From positions 22,219,501 through 22,283,500 of the forward strand of contig NW_018343954.1 of the NCBI RefSeq assembly GCF_002099425.1: a stretch of 64,000 bases of DNA, written 5' to 3'. Below the pieces are notes generated by a model, which saw only the letters and a list, made by a program, of their open reading frames with translations, ran no database searches and was not told the DNA's origin. Positions 23,691-35,466 of the stretch are shown in pieces (the stretch's first letter is position 1; every line of letters starts with the position of its first letter). The translations under genes were made by a program, and so were the position numbers. The stretch comes from Phascolarctos cinereus. Its lineage: Eukaryota; Chordata; Mammalia; Diprotodontia; Phascolarctidae.

Positions 23691-23755
23691 TCAGTAAACA
23701 TTAAGTACTTCCTAAGTACAAGACATTACATATTAGGTAGACACTGGTGAGCTAG
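23690..23755 (-). mobile_element. L2 3' terminal fragment
   Basis: AAACATTAAGTACTTCCTAA and ACATATTAGGTAGACACTGG resemble the antisense L2 terminus. Confidence 0.45.
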
Positions 23756-23930
23756 TTTGGTATAATTAAAAAGAGTACTAGTTTTGGATTTGGAAGACCT
23801 AGGTTGAACTCTGATCAATTCCCTTCAATATTTGACCCTGTTTATTTATCAAAAGGTTAAAAATAATACTTTCACTGCCCACCTCACAGGAATGAATGTT
23901 GTGAACAAAGTATTTTGAGTATCTTAAAGC
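23756..23930 (+). mobile_element. MIR SINE
   Basis: In order: GAGTACTAGTTTTGGATTTG, GAAGACCTAGGTTGAACTCT, and CACTGCCCACCTCACAGGAA near the 3' end. Confidence 0.65.
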
Positions 23931-23934
23931 AATG

Positions 23935-24175
23935 TTATTATTATTATTATTATTATTTATAAAAAGTAATACATAGTCAATGATCTCAGACAACCTAAAC
24001 CGTAGAAGAGATGAGATAAATACATGACATATATTTATATATCATATATGATGCATATATATCATATGATATATATGAGATAAATATATGATACATATAA
24101 TGACAACAAAGTAATAACATAATGAATACATATATACACATTATATAAATATCTATATCTATCTACAGAGAGAGA
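23935..24175. repeat. (ATT)n microsatellite and palindromic AT-rich tract
   Basis: (ATT)8 at 23,935-23,960. From 24,020 to 24,175 there are repeated ATATATCATATGATATAT-like self-complementary blocks and a short (GA)n. Confidence 0.85.
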
Positions 24176-25518
24176 GATCATCTACGGGAGAGTTTCTTCT
24201 GGTGTTTGGGGCAAGTAGATAGATTAGAAAGATTAGAAAGGCCTTTATAAAAAGAGATAATTTGATCCAGGCCTCAAAAAGTGGGTATAGTTTCAATGTA
24301 CAGAGATAGAAGCAAGGGCATTATTAGAGTAAGAAATGGCATGATAACAGGAGTGACACTGAGATACAAAAGAAGTAATAACATTATTTTGAGGCATAAT
24401 TAAATCTTTAAATAAACATTTATAATTATAACTCACTATTCAGAGTGTCTTTGAGATTTTTCAAACTAGCAAATTTAGAGTACAAAGACAAAGAATTTGA
24501 ATTAAAGACTATGAAAATAAATTTCAGTACCCCAAAGGCTGGAAATTTGCCAGACCAGTTCAATTTATAGTAATTTAGGAATGGGAGATAACACCCCAGA
24601 GCTGTGTGCTCAGTTTGAAATGAGAAACTGGCAAGATGTCTTCAGATGATAGTTTATGGAGAAAAGAGAGATAATGCAAAATTGGAAAGGATCTCAGTTG
24701 AGAACAAAAGACGCTGAAACAGCAAACAAGTAAAGTGAAGGCATGAGGTATCTATAGTCTAATCAGCCAAAAGGGAAAGAGAAGAAGAGACCTAAAGTGT
24801 CTGGAAGGTAGATTCTATATAAAACCTATTCCCAGACAACAGCTGATTGCAGCTCCTTGTTTGCATTAGGGCTTGGCAGGGATTTCCTAATTGGAGATCA
24901 AATACAGCTGAGCAAAGGATCAAGTAGCATCCTGTCTTGAGGAGAGAGGAAAATTCTTATTAAAAAAATACAAAATCCTTATAAGTAAAAGCCTAAGCAG
25001 TCCCCAATAACAGAGCCCTGAGCTTGTGAACACGTGAAAAAAATTTGCAGTTTGGCACAGCAATAGTGACAAGTTAGTTCCAAGAACTATCATTGAGGTC
25101 TAGCAGCAAAAACTATAGAGTTGAGTCCAAGTCCTAGTAATATGTAGGGCAAGTGGAAATTTTAGGTGGCTGGCGAAGAAGTTGCTCTGTGTTTTTCACA
25201 GTGACAACCACTATGGATGTACCAAATATGGTGTATTCTTCCCATTTAAAAAAAAAAAACAAACCAAAGTGAAAGAGCCAGAGGAATGTGTTTCATTTCT
25301 GTAGATTGCAAGAGGGAAAGTAAATATTCCTTGGAAAAAATGGGAAAAAGGAAGTATCACAAAAAGGAAAAAAAAAGAGGGGAAAAAAGGATCCCAAGAT
25401 AAAAAGGGAAATACCTACCTGAGTCAGGCGAATGAAGATTAAAAAATGTAACAAAATGAAGAAAAAGAAGAACCACTGGACCATTGGAGCCAAGTGATAT
25501 ACACATAAATGAAATTGT
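24176..25518. other. Mostly unassigned; possible old antisense L2
   Basis: 24,225-24,400 loosely matches the antisense L2 3' region (AAAAGAGATAATTTGATCCA and following). The remainder, including 24,500-25,260, is unassigned. Confidence 0.35.
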
Positions 25519-25672
25519 TCACATAGAGCGGGGACTCTCAATATGTTGAGGAAATGTGATGGGGTCCATATTCCTGAACAGGAAAAAAATATATACCTTT
25601 ATTTCAGTATAAACTGTTTCCTTTGTAATCCTATGTATTTTGTGCACATAAAAACATAATTCTGAGAATGTC
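25519..25672 (-). mobile_element. hAT-like MITE, copy 2, truncated
   Basis: The + strand is the reverse complement of the element at 7497 (TTTCCTTTGTAATCCTATGT, then ACATAAAAACATAATTCTGA). It ends abruptly where L1 sequence begins. Confidence 0.6.
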
Positions 25673-25890
25673 TTGGAAGACCTGAATGAACTAATATGAA
25701 GTCAGTAGAAGCAGGATTCATTGGCATTGCAATGTGTGGCTTGGTTTTGCATGGCTATGCTGGTTTTGTTTTTTTTTTTTTAATAAGGGGTTATTTCCTG
25801 CTTCTCTCCCCCTTCTCTCCTTTCTTTCTAATTTGGTTATGATTTGGGGAGAGGAGGGACTAGTGATGTTGTCTCTCCCAACAAAAGAAG
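25673..25890 (+). mobile_element. L1 LINE 3' fragment with internal loss
   Basis: CTTGGAAGACCTGAATGAAC and AAGTCAGTAGAAGCAGGATT match the ORF2 C-terminal region. The sequence then jumps to a 3' UTR-like GGCTATGCTGGTTTTG plus T-run and CT-rich stretch. Confidence 0.6.
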
Positions 25891-26569
25891 GGGAAAATGA
25901 ATAATTTAATCACATAAAGGAAAATGTATAGAAGAGAATCAAAAGAAGTTCATAAGGAAACAAAGATAAGCAGAACAGTTATGAAAGTACCATGTTTTTA
26001 CATGCATTCTATACATTTAAAAGGTGTACATAATATGGATTCCTGGCCTCAATCAGTCAAAACCAAGTATTGTTTACCACATGCTGGGCATTGTACTAAG
26101 CACTATTTTTAAAGAAAGGCAAAAATAGCCTCTGTTCTTTAGATACTTATATACAATCTGATATGCAACCTTTTTCTGTTTTACTGTGAATATGAAAATT
26201 CTTTTTTCCTTTGGTGTATACATGCTTAATAAAATAATAAAATGAGGGAGCTTGACCTCTATAGTGCTGTTTATCTTTAAACCTATCATCTTATTGTTTT
26301 TCCTACCCTAGATTAAGAGGTAAAGAAATAAAAAGAAAATACACTTCTTAAATTAAAGTTGTTTCTCCTTTCCAGATTTACTTGTCAAGGAATCATATCA
26401 AAAAAGAAAAAAAATTCATTTGGCATCACCTATTCTTGATGACCTTATCATTGGTCTTAGTGTTGGTCAATTCTTTTTTTAAATGCATGAAAATCAATTC
26501 TTCACTAATATCTGAGATAAGGGTGAGCATTGTTAGATAGCATGCTCAATGACTTTAGGTCATTGCCTG
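25891..26569. other. Mostly unassigned; L2 3' terminal piece
   Basis: 26,066-26,160 is antisense L2 (TTTACCACATGCTGGGCATT, GTACTAAGCACT). The rest is unassigned. Confidence 0.5.
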
Positions 26570-26845
26570 TCCCTCATTCCTGAAATACTATATTTGCTAT
26601 CTCACCTCTATCAAAACCAAACTTCCTTCAAAATTCAACTTATCTCCTGCCGCTAATGCCTTACCTTTCAGGTTCTCCCTCTCCCTCTCCCTCTCCATCC
26701 CCCCACTCTTTCGTATCTGGAAATTAGAAGGCAAGCTCTTTGGAGGCAGTGACTTTTCATGGGGTCTTTTATTGTATCTCCAATTATTAGCCCAACACCT
26801 GAAACATATTTGGTGCTTAATAAATTCTTAATTGAGTGGCAGGAT
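26570..26845 (+). mobile_element. L2 LINE 3' end with (CTCCCT)n
   Basis: Sense L2 3' order: CCTTCAAAATTCAACTTATC, a small CTCCCT expansion at 26,676-26,698, AAGGCAAGCTCTTTGGAGGC, GGTGCTTAATAAATTCTTAA. Confidence 0.7.
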
Positions 26846-26904
26846 GAACTAACAAATAGATCAGTGTAGCTGGATGATTGAGTGAGTAGAGGGGAATAAA
26901 GTAT

Positions 26905-28225
26905 TAAGAAGACTGGAAACATAGAAAGTGGATAGGTTGTAAAGAGCTTTAAATGCCAAGCAGACAGTTTTATCTTTGATCCTGGAGGTAATGGGGAGCT
27001 AATGGTGTTTGAACGGAGCAGAATAGAAGGTGGATTGGAGTGAGAATTGAAGTAGAGTGAAAATTTAGTTTTTTAAGCTATCCAATTAAGAAGTGATTAG
27101 GCCCCGAAGTAGGGTGGTATCTGAGAGAAGGGACCATAAGATATATTCTGAAGATAGAAACACGAAAATTTTATAACGGGGTTGGACACATGGAAGAATG
27201 CCAGTGAAGCATTTAATATGACACTAATGTTACAAGGCTGAGTGATTGGGGAGGGAGAGATAGTGGTACCTTGGATAGTACTAGAAATATTGATAAGAAT
27301 GAAGAGATTGGGGGTTAAGATTTTTTTTTTGAACATGCTGTTTTTGAGGAGCCTATGATCATCCCACTAGAGATGTCTAAAAGGTTGTTGATGACATTGG
27401 TCTAGAAGAGCTTGGGGCAGAGATTAGGGATGGATATGTAGATCTAGTAATCATCTACATAGATATAATAATTCAACCCTTGGGAGTTGATAAGATAACT
27501 AAAATAGATCATAGAGATGAAAACAGAAGAGAGATCAGGACAGAATCTTTGGAAACACCTATAGTTAGTTGGCATCAAATGGATGAAGATCCAGAAGGGA
27601 CTTAGAAGGAACTGTCAGACAAGCAGGACAAGAACCAGGAAAATGTAGAGAAGACTGAATATGCAGGATCAAAAGGTGATTGACAACGTGAAAGGCTATC
27701 GAGATATTAAAAAAAAGACTGAGAAAATGTCATTAGATTTGGCAATTAAAAGATCAATTAAATTAATTTGTTAGCCACATTGAATAGAGCTTAGAAGAGA
27801 GAGAAGTGGTGGAGGCTTTTGGTTTTGGTGGCTTTTCCAAAGACTTTAGGCTACAGGAGAGAAAATATAGAAAAAAAATGTCTACCAGGGATGTTGGATC
27901 AAGAGAGGTTTTTATTTCCTATATGGGAAATGTGAATATATCAGCAGCAGGGAATGGTTCAATAGAAGGGGAGAGATTTAAGATTAGAGAAAGTGAATAG
28001 TAGGGACAATCTATTGGCCAAAAATATGGGGGAAAATGGTATCACGGTTGCTTGCTGAAGGGTTAGCCTTGACAAAGATAAGGGTCACCTTGTCATGAGA
28101 GACAGGTGAAAAAAAGACATGGTTAGCAAGGGTTATCTGAGTAATGTGAGATGAAGAAGGAGAGTAGAAGGAACTTTGAGTGGGTGGAATTTTTTTTTAT
28201 GGTGAAGTAAAAAATGAGATCCTCA
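26905..28225 (-). mobile_element. L2 LINE, reverse-transcriptase region, about 1.3 kb
   Basis: The + strand is antisense L2 over a long collinear span. It runs AAGAGCTTTAAATGCCAAGC, GATCCTGGAGGTAATGGGGA, GTTTTTGAGGAGCCTATGAT, AAGAGAGATCAGGACAGAAT, ATTAGATTTGGCAATTAAAA, CCTTGTCATGAGAGACAGG. These cover the RT domain through the YADD-motif region (antisense near 27,460). No frame longer than 80 codons survives. The old element is the longest L2 piece in the window. Confidence 0.85.
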
Positions 28226-28299
28226 ATTTAGAGAGTGTTATCCACTTATTACATTATTATTATTACCTTATTATTATAAACAAGTAGATTTTCCACACT

Positions 28300-28380
28300 A
28301 AAACTCAATTTCTTCATCTATAAAATATTATGTACACTAGGTGGCCTCTGAAGTCACTAACAACCTTAGATCTATGATAC
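28300..28380 (+). mobile_element. MIR SINE 3' half
   Basis: AACTCAATTTCTTCATCTAT, AGGTGGCCTCTGAAGTCACT and TAGATCTATGATAC are the MIR 3' phrases in order. Confidence 0.75.
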
Positions 28381-28659
28381 CACTATCTAAGGATTTATTA
28401 TTAAAAGTACCAATGTTAAATGAATATGAATATGAAACCTGGCAACTCTGTCATCCAGCCATCATCACTCTTGAAATGAGGACTACACAGGGTTGTTAGC
28501 AATTTTTCATTTTTTCGTTGGACACTTTCTGTTGTCATGTCTTTAATTCAAGCCTTTCCAGGTAGGTAAAATCACCTATTTCTTGTTCCCTATTGGTATA
28601 GTATTTGAGATGCCAGGATTAACTCTATCTTACAATGAAGTATTGGGATAAATTTTTTT

Positions 28660-28947
28660 CTATTAGAGAGAGAAAGGAGATATCTTAGAAGTCATCAAAC
28701 CCAATCTTGCACTCTGTACAAAAATTCACAATAGAATACCCTGGACAGATATTCATTTAGCATCTGTTTTAAGATTTTTGGTAATAAAAAGTCACTGCTG
28801 CATTCAGTACCATTCCACTTTCCAATAGTTCTCAATAACAGTGAGTTCTAATTTATATTGAGCCCAAATCCACCAGTCCTACCCCAGCTTGATGACTTCT
28901 ACCACTTTGTCCTAGTTTTGCAATCTAGTTTCCACCAGAATAAAGCT
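28660..28947 (-). mobile_element. L3/CR1 LINE 3' region
   Basis: Antisense CR1/L3: CTGCATTCAGTACCATTCCA, TTATATTGAGCCCAAATCCA, GACTTCTACCACTTTGTCCT, TTCCACCAGAATAAAGCTTA. Confidence 0.75.
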
Positions 28948-29073
28948 TATATATATATACACATATACACATATATATGTATACATATATATGTATATAT
29001 ATACATATATGTGTGTGTGTGTATATGTATATATGTATATATATACATATATACATATATATATGTATATATA
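28948..29073. repeat. (TATATACA)n-type microsatellite
   Basis: Mixed TA, ACAC and GTGT steps over about 125 bp, abutting the CR1 remnant. Confidence 0.95.
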
Positions 29074-29489
29074 ATGTCATAGCCATTCAACCACTCCCAA
29101 ACCCTTTCACTTTTTCTTCACTAGGGGAAATATCCCCTAGGAAACTATAGATTTTTTTTCTATTAGGCTTAAAGCACTTTCTGCATATAACTGAATAATT
29201 GCCATGATACTTATTTGAGCTCAGTGTTAAGTATTATTGTGCCTATTTTATGGATATGAAATGCGAATTAGCACGACATAACATAGCATTCCAAACAGGA
29301 AAAAGAAGTGGTTAGCCTAATCAATAGTGTAGCATTGACTGGCTTTGTGACTTTGAATACAATATTCAACTTTAATTTTCTTATCTAGAAAGAGAGGAAG
29401 GCAAAGTCTTCTAGTTAAATGAATAAGAATTCTCAAAAATGAAATGATATTGTGACCCCATTACTATATTGAGTGAGTAACCATGCTAC

Positions 29490-29610
29490 AACTGAGAAAG
29501 CTGGGGCACACAGAGGTTAAGTGATTTTATCAAAGTCCCACTTTAAGTGACACAGTATAGGAAGAATGTAATTTCCTAATTCACAGCCAAATGTTTTATC
29601 CATAAGTGTT
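29490..29610 (-). mobile_element. MIR SINE
   Basis: CTGAGAAAGCTGGGGCACAC, AGAGGTTAAGTGATTTTATC and TCCTAATTCACAGCCAAATG follow the minus-strand MIR order. Confidence 0.65.
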
Positions 29611-30490
29611 CCCAAACTCCATGAATATTAATTTTACTTAACACTTGTTTGCCCCCCTTTACCTCTTTATTTAAAAAATATGACTGCTACATATAACTAA
29701 TTTTAATTACCTGTGTTATATAAAGATAACATTTTCCCCCCACTTTTTGAAAGCCATCTCTGATGACACCCTTTTTGCACCATAAAGATTTGCATGATCA
29801 CACAATATTAACAACAAAAGACACTGAAGAGGTCATTGGGGCAAAAATATAGTTCAACTGGGGATTCCTGTACAATATCCCTGAGAAATAGTGATTCAAC
29901 TTCTAATTGAAAGGCTATGTTGATAATGAAAACATTGCTGCCAAAGATAACTCACTCCATTAATTGGAGTATAGGTAGCAGAGTAACTATTTGTACCAAG
30001 TCTTATTAAATTGCCTAAAACATATATAAAAGTCTTCATCTGGCATTCAAAATTAACCTATTTGTTTAATAACAAAAGCAATTTTATTGCTTTCTTACTC
30101 TAAGTGGCATGCTGTAGCTTGTTTTGCTATGTTATTCATCTAAATTTTCTCTAAATGACTTTGGTCATTCTTGAAAATTTAAATATACTTTGAAAGATAA
30201 AATGTGGATTAAATCTATATTTAAAGAATCTGTACCCCTGAATATAATACAAAAACATGTCATTGATTCTGAAAATAATTACAAAAATGAGATTATAATA
30301 TTTTGATCAATGCAATCATTATCTGAATAAATGGGGCCCCATAGTGAGCATTCTGGAAGTGAAGGCAATGTCTTCTACATGGTATGTTCTCTTGTCCAGG
30401 TGGCAGGTTGATTGGCAGGAAGATGGCTGAGGAGTAAAGTCTTAGAGATCAAAGATAAACTGTACAAAGTTACTTTGTACAAAATATAAA
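29611..30490. other. Repeat-poor block
   Basis: About 0.9 kb, AT-rich. No recognised repeat or gene. Confidence 0.4.
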
Positions 30491-30494
30491 TTAA

Positions 30495-30650
30495 ATCTAG
30501 AGCTTTAGAGCTGGACCTTGGCCTAAGAGATCACCTCATCCAACTTCTAATTTTATAGAAAAGAAAACTGAGGCCCAGTGGATTGAAGTGACTTGCAATG
30601 GCATCCACAAAAGAAGTAGCAGAATTAGGTTTTGGGCTCAGGTCATATAA
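30495..30650 (-). mobile_element. MIR SINE
   Basis: AGAGCTGGACCTTGGCCTAA, AAGAAAACTGAGGCCCAGTG, GTGACTTGCAATGG, TAGGTTTTGGGCTCAGGTC, in minus-strand order. Confidence 0.8.
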
Positions 30651-30762
30651 TTTATATTTATATATACATACACATATACATTTATTTATATTTATATATA
30701 TATATTTACATATATACACATATACATATATATGTATGTATATGTATATATATATATTTACT
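30651..30762. repeat. (TATATACA)n microsatellite
   Basis: Alternating TA/CA steps follow directly on the MIR. Confidence 0.95.
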
Positions 30763-31027
30763 ATTTATAGAAAAAAATTATGGTAGCAAAAGAAATAGCG
30801 GGTCTCTGGTGATTGGGGGAAATAAGTACTTATTTTTGTAATGGAACATGACCATTGCATAAGAAACAAAATAAATTTTAAAATTCAGAGAAACCGAGGA
30901 ACATGTGAACTGATAGTAAACTGAGCTGAACAAGATTAATATTCATGATGACTACAGAAATGAAAATGAAACATTAAATCAGTGCAAAACTCTAAGTTAC
31001 TCTTACAGAACAGACCACATAACACAT

Positions 31028-31122
31028 ATGTGGTGGTGCTGGTGGTGCTGGTGATGATGCATTCATATGGTGATGATTCATGATGCATTTATATAGATGA
31101 TGATGATGATGATGATGATGAT
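31028..31122. repeat. (GGT)n/(GAT)n trinucleotide tract
   Basis: GTGGTGGTGCTGGTGGTG at 31,030 and about nine GAT units at 31,096-31,122. Confidence 0.93.
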
Positions 31123-31340
31123 GCAGTTATATAGTGCTTTAAGTTTCTCAAAATGCTTTGTATATATCTCATTTTTATGCTTACAACAACCTTAGGAAGG
31201 AGGTACTGTTTGCTCCATTTGCCTGATGAAGAAACTGAGGTAGATAATTTAAACTTATACAGCTACAAAGTGTCTGAAGCTGTATTTGCACTTAAGATGT
31301 ACTGATTCTAAGTCCAATGTTCTTATTCACTGTGCCCAGG
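31123..31340 (-). mobile_element. MIR/THER-type SINE
   Basis: ATATAGTGCTTTAAGTTTCT, TTACAACAACCTTAGGAAGG, GATGAAGAAACTGAGG and TTCTAAGTCCAATGTTC follow the minus-strand order. Confidence 0.8.
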
Positions 31341-31344
31341 TTGA

Positions 31345-31600
31345 TTTAACATTGCTTCATGGATTATATTCTAATCAAATTGGCCCACTTGTTCCCTATG
31401 CATAGGCTGTCAACCCTGTGAATGGAAAGCTCTAATTGTTTCATATATATTAAATATTTCTTCCTGAGTATTTTTAAAATATTTTTTGAATGCAGAGGCT
31501 CCTCTACTACACAATAATCTTCCTCATGTCAGGGACTTTGTATATCTAACACTTTGCCCAGCCTGACATGTTATAGGCACTTCATAAATGCTTGTTGAGA
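31345..31600 (+). mobile_element. L2 LINE 3' end
   Basis: CCTCATGTCAGGGACTTTGT, AACACTTTGCCCAGCCTGAC and ACTTCATAAATGCTTGTTGA are the L2 3' end in sense. Confidence 0.65.
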
Positions 31601-31835
31601 GTACTAGACATGGAATTAGGAAAAACTTTCCATCCTGCCTCAGATAATGCCTTTATGACCTAGGGCAAAGCCCCTTTACCTCTCTAGGTTTCATCTGTGA
31701 AATAGTTTTTGATTAGTTATGTTCTAAAAAAAAATCACACCCAACTCTAAATCAGTGACAATGATTTGTTACACTTTTCTATCTCTCACAGTGCCAGGAG
31801 AAATGCTGAACACATAGTAAATATCTAATTAGTAC
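31601..31835 (+). mobile_element. MIR SINE followed by an L2 3' scrap
   Basis: 31,601-31,720 carries CATGGAATTAGGAAAAACTT and CCTTTATGACCTAGGGCAAA in MIR sense order. 31,760-31,835 (AGTGCCAGGAGAAATGCTGA and following) is a second L2-like terminus. Confidence 0.55.
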
Positions 31836-32284
31836 TTACTAATATGTTCAAACAAGCTTGAGGTCACCAAGTAGGGGCAGGAAAATTTGTTTTGGGAAAT
31901 GTAAAAGAAATATATAGAGCCAACATCCATTGTTGTTTTGTTTTGGTCTGGATGTATGCTTTTATCAGTATATGTAAATTCCCTCCATTGTTACATACAT
32001 ACTTATTTTCGTGTTAACACACTTGTGTTAAATACACAGCATGTCTATTTAATAGTCTTAGGGAAATTGCCTGGAACACCGAGAGGCTGGGCCTAGATCA
32101 GAGCTAGTATGTGTCAGAGACAGAATTTGAAAACATTACTCTGTAACACTAGAATTTGGCCTATAAATAACTGTTTCTTCTCAAATGCAAGTAATTCTAT
32201 GGAACAGAAGGAAGAGGGTTAGGATATGACTGAACAATGAAAATGAGGTAGATGTCAGAGAATTTCCTTGCTAAGAAATTCAAC
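31836..32284. other. Mostly unassigned; MIR-like piece
   Basis: 32,060-32,165 (CAGAGCTAGTATGTGTCAGA) is an antisense MIR fragment. The remainder is unassigned. Confidence 0.45.
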
Positions 32285-32530
32285 ATGATGAAGTTAAACA
32301 AATATTTGTTACACACCCAATAGTGCAAGGCATTCTGCTTAGAATTATGGATCCAGAGACAGAAACACAGCAGTCCCTGACACCAAGGAATTTTATTTGA
32401 CTGAGGAAAAAAATATTTGCACGGATAAGGATGTGAAACATTGAATTGTAAATTGAGATAAAAAAACATAAAGAAAAATCCGTAATGATTTTGAAACATG
32501 TAAATCAGAATCCTATAATCAGACCCTTTG
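32285..32530 (-). mobile_element. L2 LINE 3' end
   Basis: TTACACACCCAATAGTGCAA, GGCATTCTGCTTAGAAT and ACAGCAGTCCCTGACACCAA are the antisense L2 3' terminus. Confidence 0.65.
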
Positions 32531-32634
32531 CATTTTTCTAACTTTCCAGCTAACAAAGGTCTCTTGAACCAAAGTGCGAAGCCATCTGCTAAGGGGTGCT
32601 CATTGTTTTCTCAAATGTAGTTTTGGGAAGGGGC

Positions 32635-32780
32635 AGGAGATAGACAACCAGACTTGAAGTCAAGAAGTCTTGGTTCAGGTCCTGCTTCTAACATTTCCTA
32701 GCTGTGTGGCTATGGCCTACTCATGTCATCTTTCAATGCCTCTAGGCAGCTCCCTAAGTTTGTCAATTAAAATAGGTCGC
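32635..32780 (+). mobile_element. MIR/THER-type SINE
   Basis: GACTTGAAGTCAAGAAGTCT, GGTTCAGGTCCTGCTTCTAA and CCTCTAGGCAGCTCCCTAAG. Relatives lie at 34,385 and 39,195. Confidence 0.75.
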
Positions 32781-33254
32781 TGATAGGCAGAGAATTTCTG
32801 TAGCGGTAGTTCTGTATGCTGGTAAAATCACCAGTCTATACCTTTCTCTTCCCTACATAGTAAGCAATATAAATAATTAGGTTATTTCAGTATTTTTTGG
32901 AATGTGCATGTTACCTTCATATTTTTTTAATTCTTTGGGGGCTTTTTGTTGGAGTTGGAGCAGGCTTTGTTTCCTGCCATCTGTGGAAACTGCACCTTCT
33001 TCTTCTCCCCTCTTTCATTTATTTAAATCCCACTTTTTATGTAACTGCATTATTTTATTATTAAAGTATTATTTGCATTTCCTTATTTTTTTTTTCCTGA
33101 ACTTAATCAACACCAAATGAAACAAGAGTTTTTACACACATTGTAGAACAGGTGAGGACTATGCATGAAAATGTGGATCTCTAATATGTAGAATTTCATT
33201 TTCTTTTGAAATATTTAATAAATTCAATATATATGTAGCTTTGAAGCCCTTTGT
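32781..33254. other. Unassigned sequence
   Basis: No recognised repeat or gene. The frame at 32,902-33,120 shows no family resemblance. Confidence 0.4.
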
Positions 33255-33302
33255 TCTCCTCTCTCTCTCTCTCTCTCTCACACTGTCTCTTATTCTCTCT
33301 CT
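33255..33302. repeat. (CT)n tract
   Basis: An interrupted CT dinucleotide run. Confidence 0.93.
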
Positions 33303-33454
33303 TTTCAGAGGTATCCTATTCCTAGCCATGCTTTCCATTTCAACTCCCAAAATAAAATTCTGGTAATAAATATAACTACATTCCTTTTGAAATCTTTTTT
33401 CCATCCTCCTTTGGGCTTCTGGAATTAAGCTGCTGTGTTTGGGAAGATAAGCTT

Positions 33455-33456
<2 letters not shown>

Positions 33457-33494
<38 letters not shown>

Positions 33495-33503
33495 TGTGTG
33501 TGT
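33457..33503. repeat. (TG)n microsatellite
   Basis: About 23 TG units with one GG interruption. Confidence 0.97.
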
Positions 33504-34375
33504 TTAATGTTTAAATGCCTGAAATGCTATGGTTGTACTGAGTTAGCAATTTGTGGAAGATCCTTCTAAGTTTCCTTCTCAAAAATTATATACTCTATGC
33601 CAGTTTAAATCCCAATTGTGACAATTAGCTCAAGTAACTTGTGCATAACATTCCGATAATGCTTCAAGATGTATTTCAACTTGGACCCTGGTTTCACCTC
33701 CACTATGACCTATGCATTAGCATGAAAGTGGTTTGTGCTTATGTGTGAAATTCGAAAATTTCTCCCAAAGGGGAGACTATTTTCCACATGAGATGAAAGC
33801 AGAGAATGCGCAAATTTTACCCAACACATTTCAAAACACCCAGTTACTGCTACTATCATGGAGCACTCCACTGCAAGCTATTCATATTTGAAGTGCTTTG
33901 CAAACATGAGCTCTCTCCCTAGGAGAGAGGTTAATAACTGACCCAGCTGTTCTCCGGTTTTAACAGTTTCTCTACCTACAATCCAAACATAACAAATAAG
34001 CATTTTGCTCAGCTCCATGTATTTCACACTTAGTCAACTGGATTGACAATGCAATAAAAATGTATCTTGGGCAGTAAAATGGCAAGAGTGCTGGGACTGC
34101 AAATTATTTTGAGTTGGCCTGTTCAAACATTTGGATTAACAAAGTTTATAAAATAGTCTTTCTCCTTGCATCTGTTATTTCCAAAGGTTTATTGTTTAAT
34201 TCAAAAGGATAGACTTAATGGATTTTTTTTATTGTAAAAATGAGTAATTTGTGGAGTTTTACTGCAACAACTTCAAGGGATTTTGGGGCCCAATAACTGA
34301 TGGTGAGGGAGCAGTGTGCATTTTAGCACGTTATCCCCTTAGAACTGTTCCAGCATCACAGCCTGCCTTCTATGT
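33504..34375. other. Repeat-poor block, candidate conserved noncoding DNA
   Basis: Nearly 0.9 kb with complex, balanced sequence, no recognised repeat and no long open frame. It contains motifs such as ATGCATTAGCATGAAAGTG. Constraint cannot be judged without a cross-species alignment. Confidence 0.4.
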
Positions 34376-34384
34376 GTGACACAG

Positions 34385-34545
34385 GTTAAAAAAAAAAATC
34401 ACATCGCAGTGCAATGGTTAGAAAGCTTGCCAAAGAGACAGGAAATCTTGTGTTTTAGCCTTGCCTTTGACACATAGGAGCTAGGTAACCCTATGTCTCA
34501 GTGTTCTAGGCAGCTCAATCTCAAATTAAAGGGAACATGCTGCTA
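34385..34545 (+). mobile_element. MIR/THER-type SINE
   Basis: GCAATGGTTAGAAAGCTTGC, GTGTTTTAGCCTTGCCTTTG and TCAGTGTTCTAGGCAGCTCA follow the same plan as 32,635. Confidence 0.65.
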
Positions 34546-34869
34546 GCATTGGTGGAATGGGCATTTCTGCACATAGGAGTTTTCCAATCTAATGAAATTC
34601 TCAATCAAGTCCCTAGTCCAAAGATTTCTAAATGTGATTAATGATGAAGTTTGTCTAAATAGGTGGTAGGATACAGGTAGGATGCAGACTAAATAGGTAG
34701 TAGGATACAGGTAAGATAAAGGTAGGATACATCAACACTTTTCAAAGTGGGAAATCAATGATTCTGTTAATCTCCCCCAAGTTGGAAAGTGATTCAGCTT
34801 TGCAGTTGTTTTGCACTGAGAGTGGTATATTTCAGTAACACAATTATTTACATTTCTAAATTTCACAGA

Positions 34870-35005
34870 ATAGCAATGTATTTCAATGGAGTTTCAGCAG
34901 ACTGTAGTGGATAGAAAGCCATCCTCAAAGCCAGGGACAAATCCTGACTATTTATGTCTCTGGATAAGTCACTTAACTACTCAATATCATGGGAAACTCT
35001 CTAAT
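34870..35005 (+). mobile_element. MIR/THER-type SINE
   Basis: GTAGTGGATAGAAAGCCATC, GGACAAATCCTGACTATTTA and TGGATAAGTCACTTAACTAC in sense order. Confidence 0.7.
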
Positions 35006-35084
35006 CCTATAAGTTATGAGATAGTTACTGGTCAGCACTCAGAGTTAGCCTTTCTTCATCTTCAATCAATGAAATCATCAATCT

Positions 35085-35210
35085 GGAGTCTCTCTCTCTC
35101 CGTGTGTGTGTGTGCATATACACATATGTATATATAAACGTGTGTATCTGTGTATATGTATAACTGTATGTGTATATATGTGTGTATGTCTGTATATGTG
35201 TGTATATACC
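35085..35210. repeat. (TC)n-(TG)n-(TATG)n compound microsatellite
   Basis: CT units followed by TG, then mixed TATGTG steps. Confidence 0.93.
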
Positions 35211-35356
35211 TCAGACTCCAGTAATAAGAAATACCCATGATGATTGCTGTCTGAAAATTGAGGGAATATTTATTAACTGCCAACTGCCATTGATTTCCCA
35301 CTTTGGAAATACTGTAGACCAGTATTTAATCCTATACTCCTTAAACTTTTGTAAAT

Positions 35357-35466
35357 ACTCGTAGATTTAGATATAGAAGCAGCCTTAGAAGACATCTAGT
35401 CCAATTTCCTAAATTTATGGATGGAGAAATAGAGACCAAATGAAGTTAAATGTCCAAGGTCATTTA
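35357..35466 (-). mobile_element. MIR SINE, part 1 of a split copy
   Basis: CCTTAGAAGACATCTAGTCC, GGATGGAGAAATAGAGACC and GTTAAATGTCCAAGGTCATT in minus-strand MIR order. It stops at 35,466 and resumes at 35,891. Confidence 0.75.
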
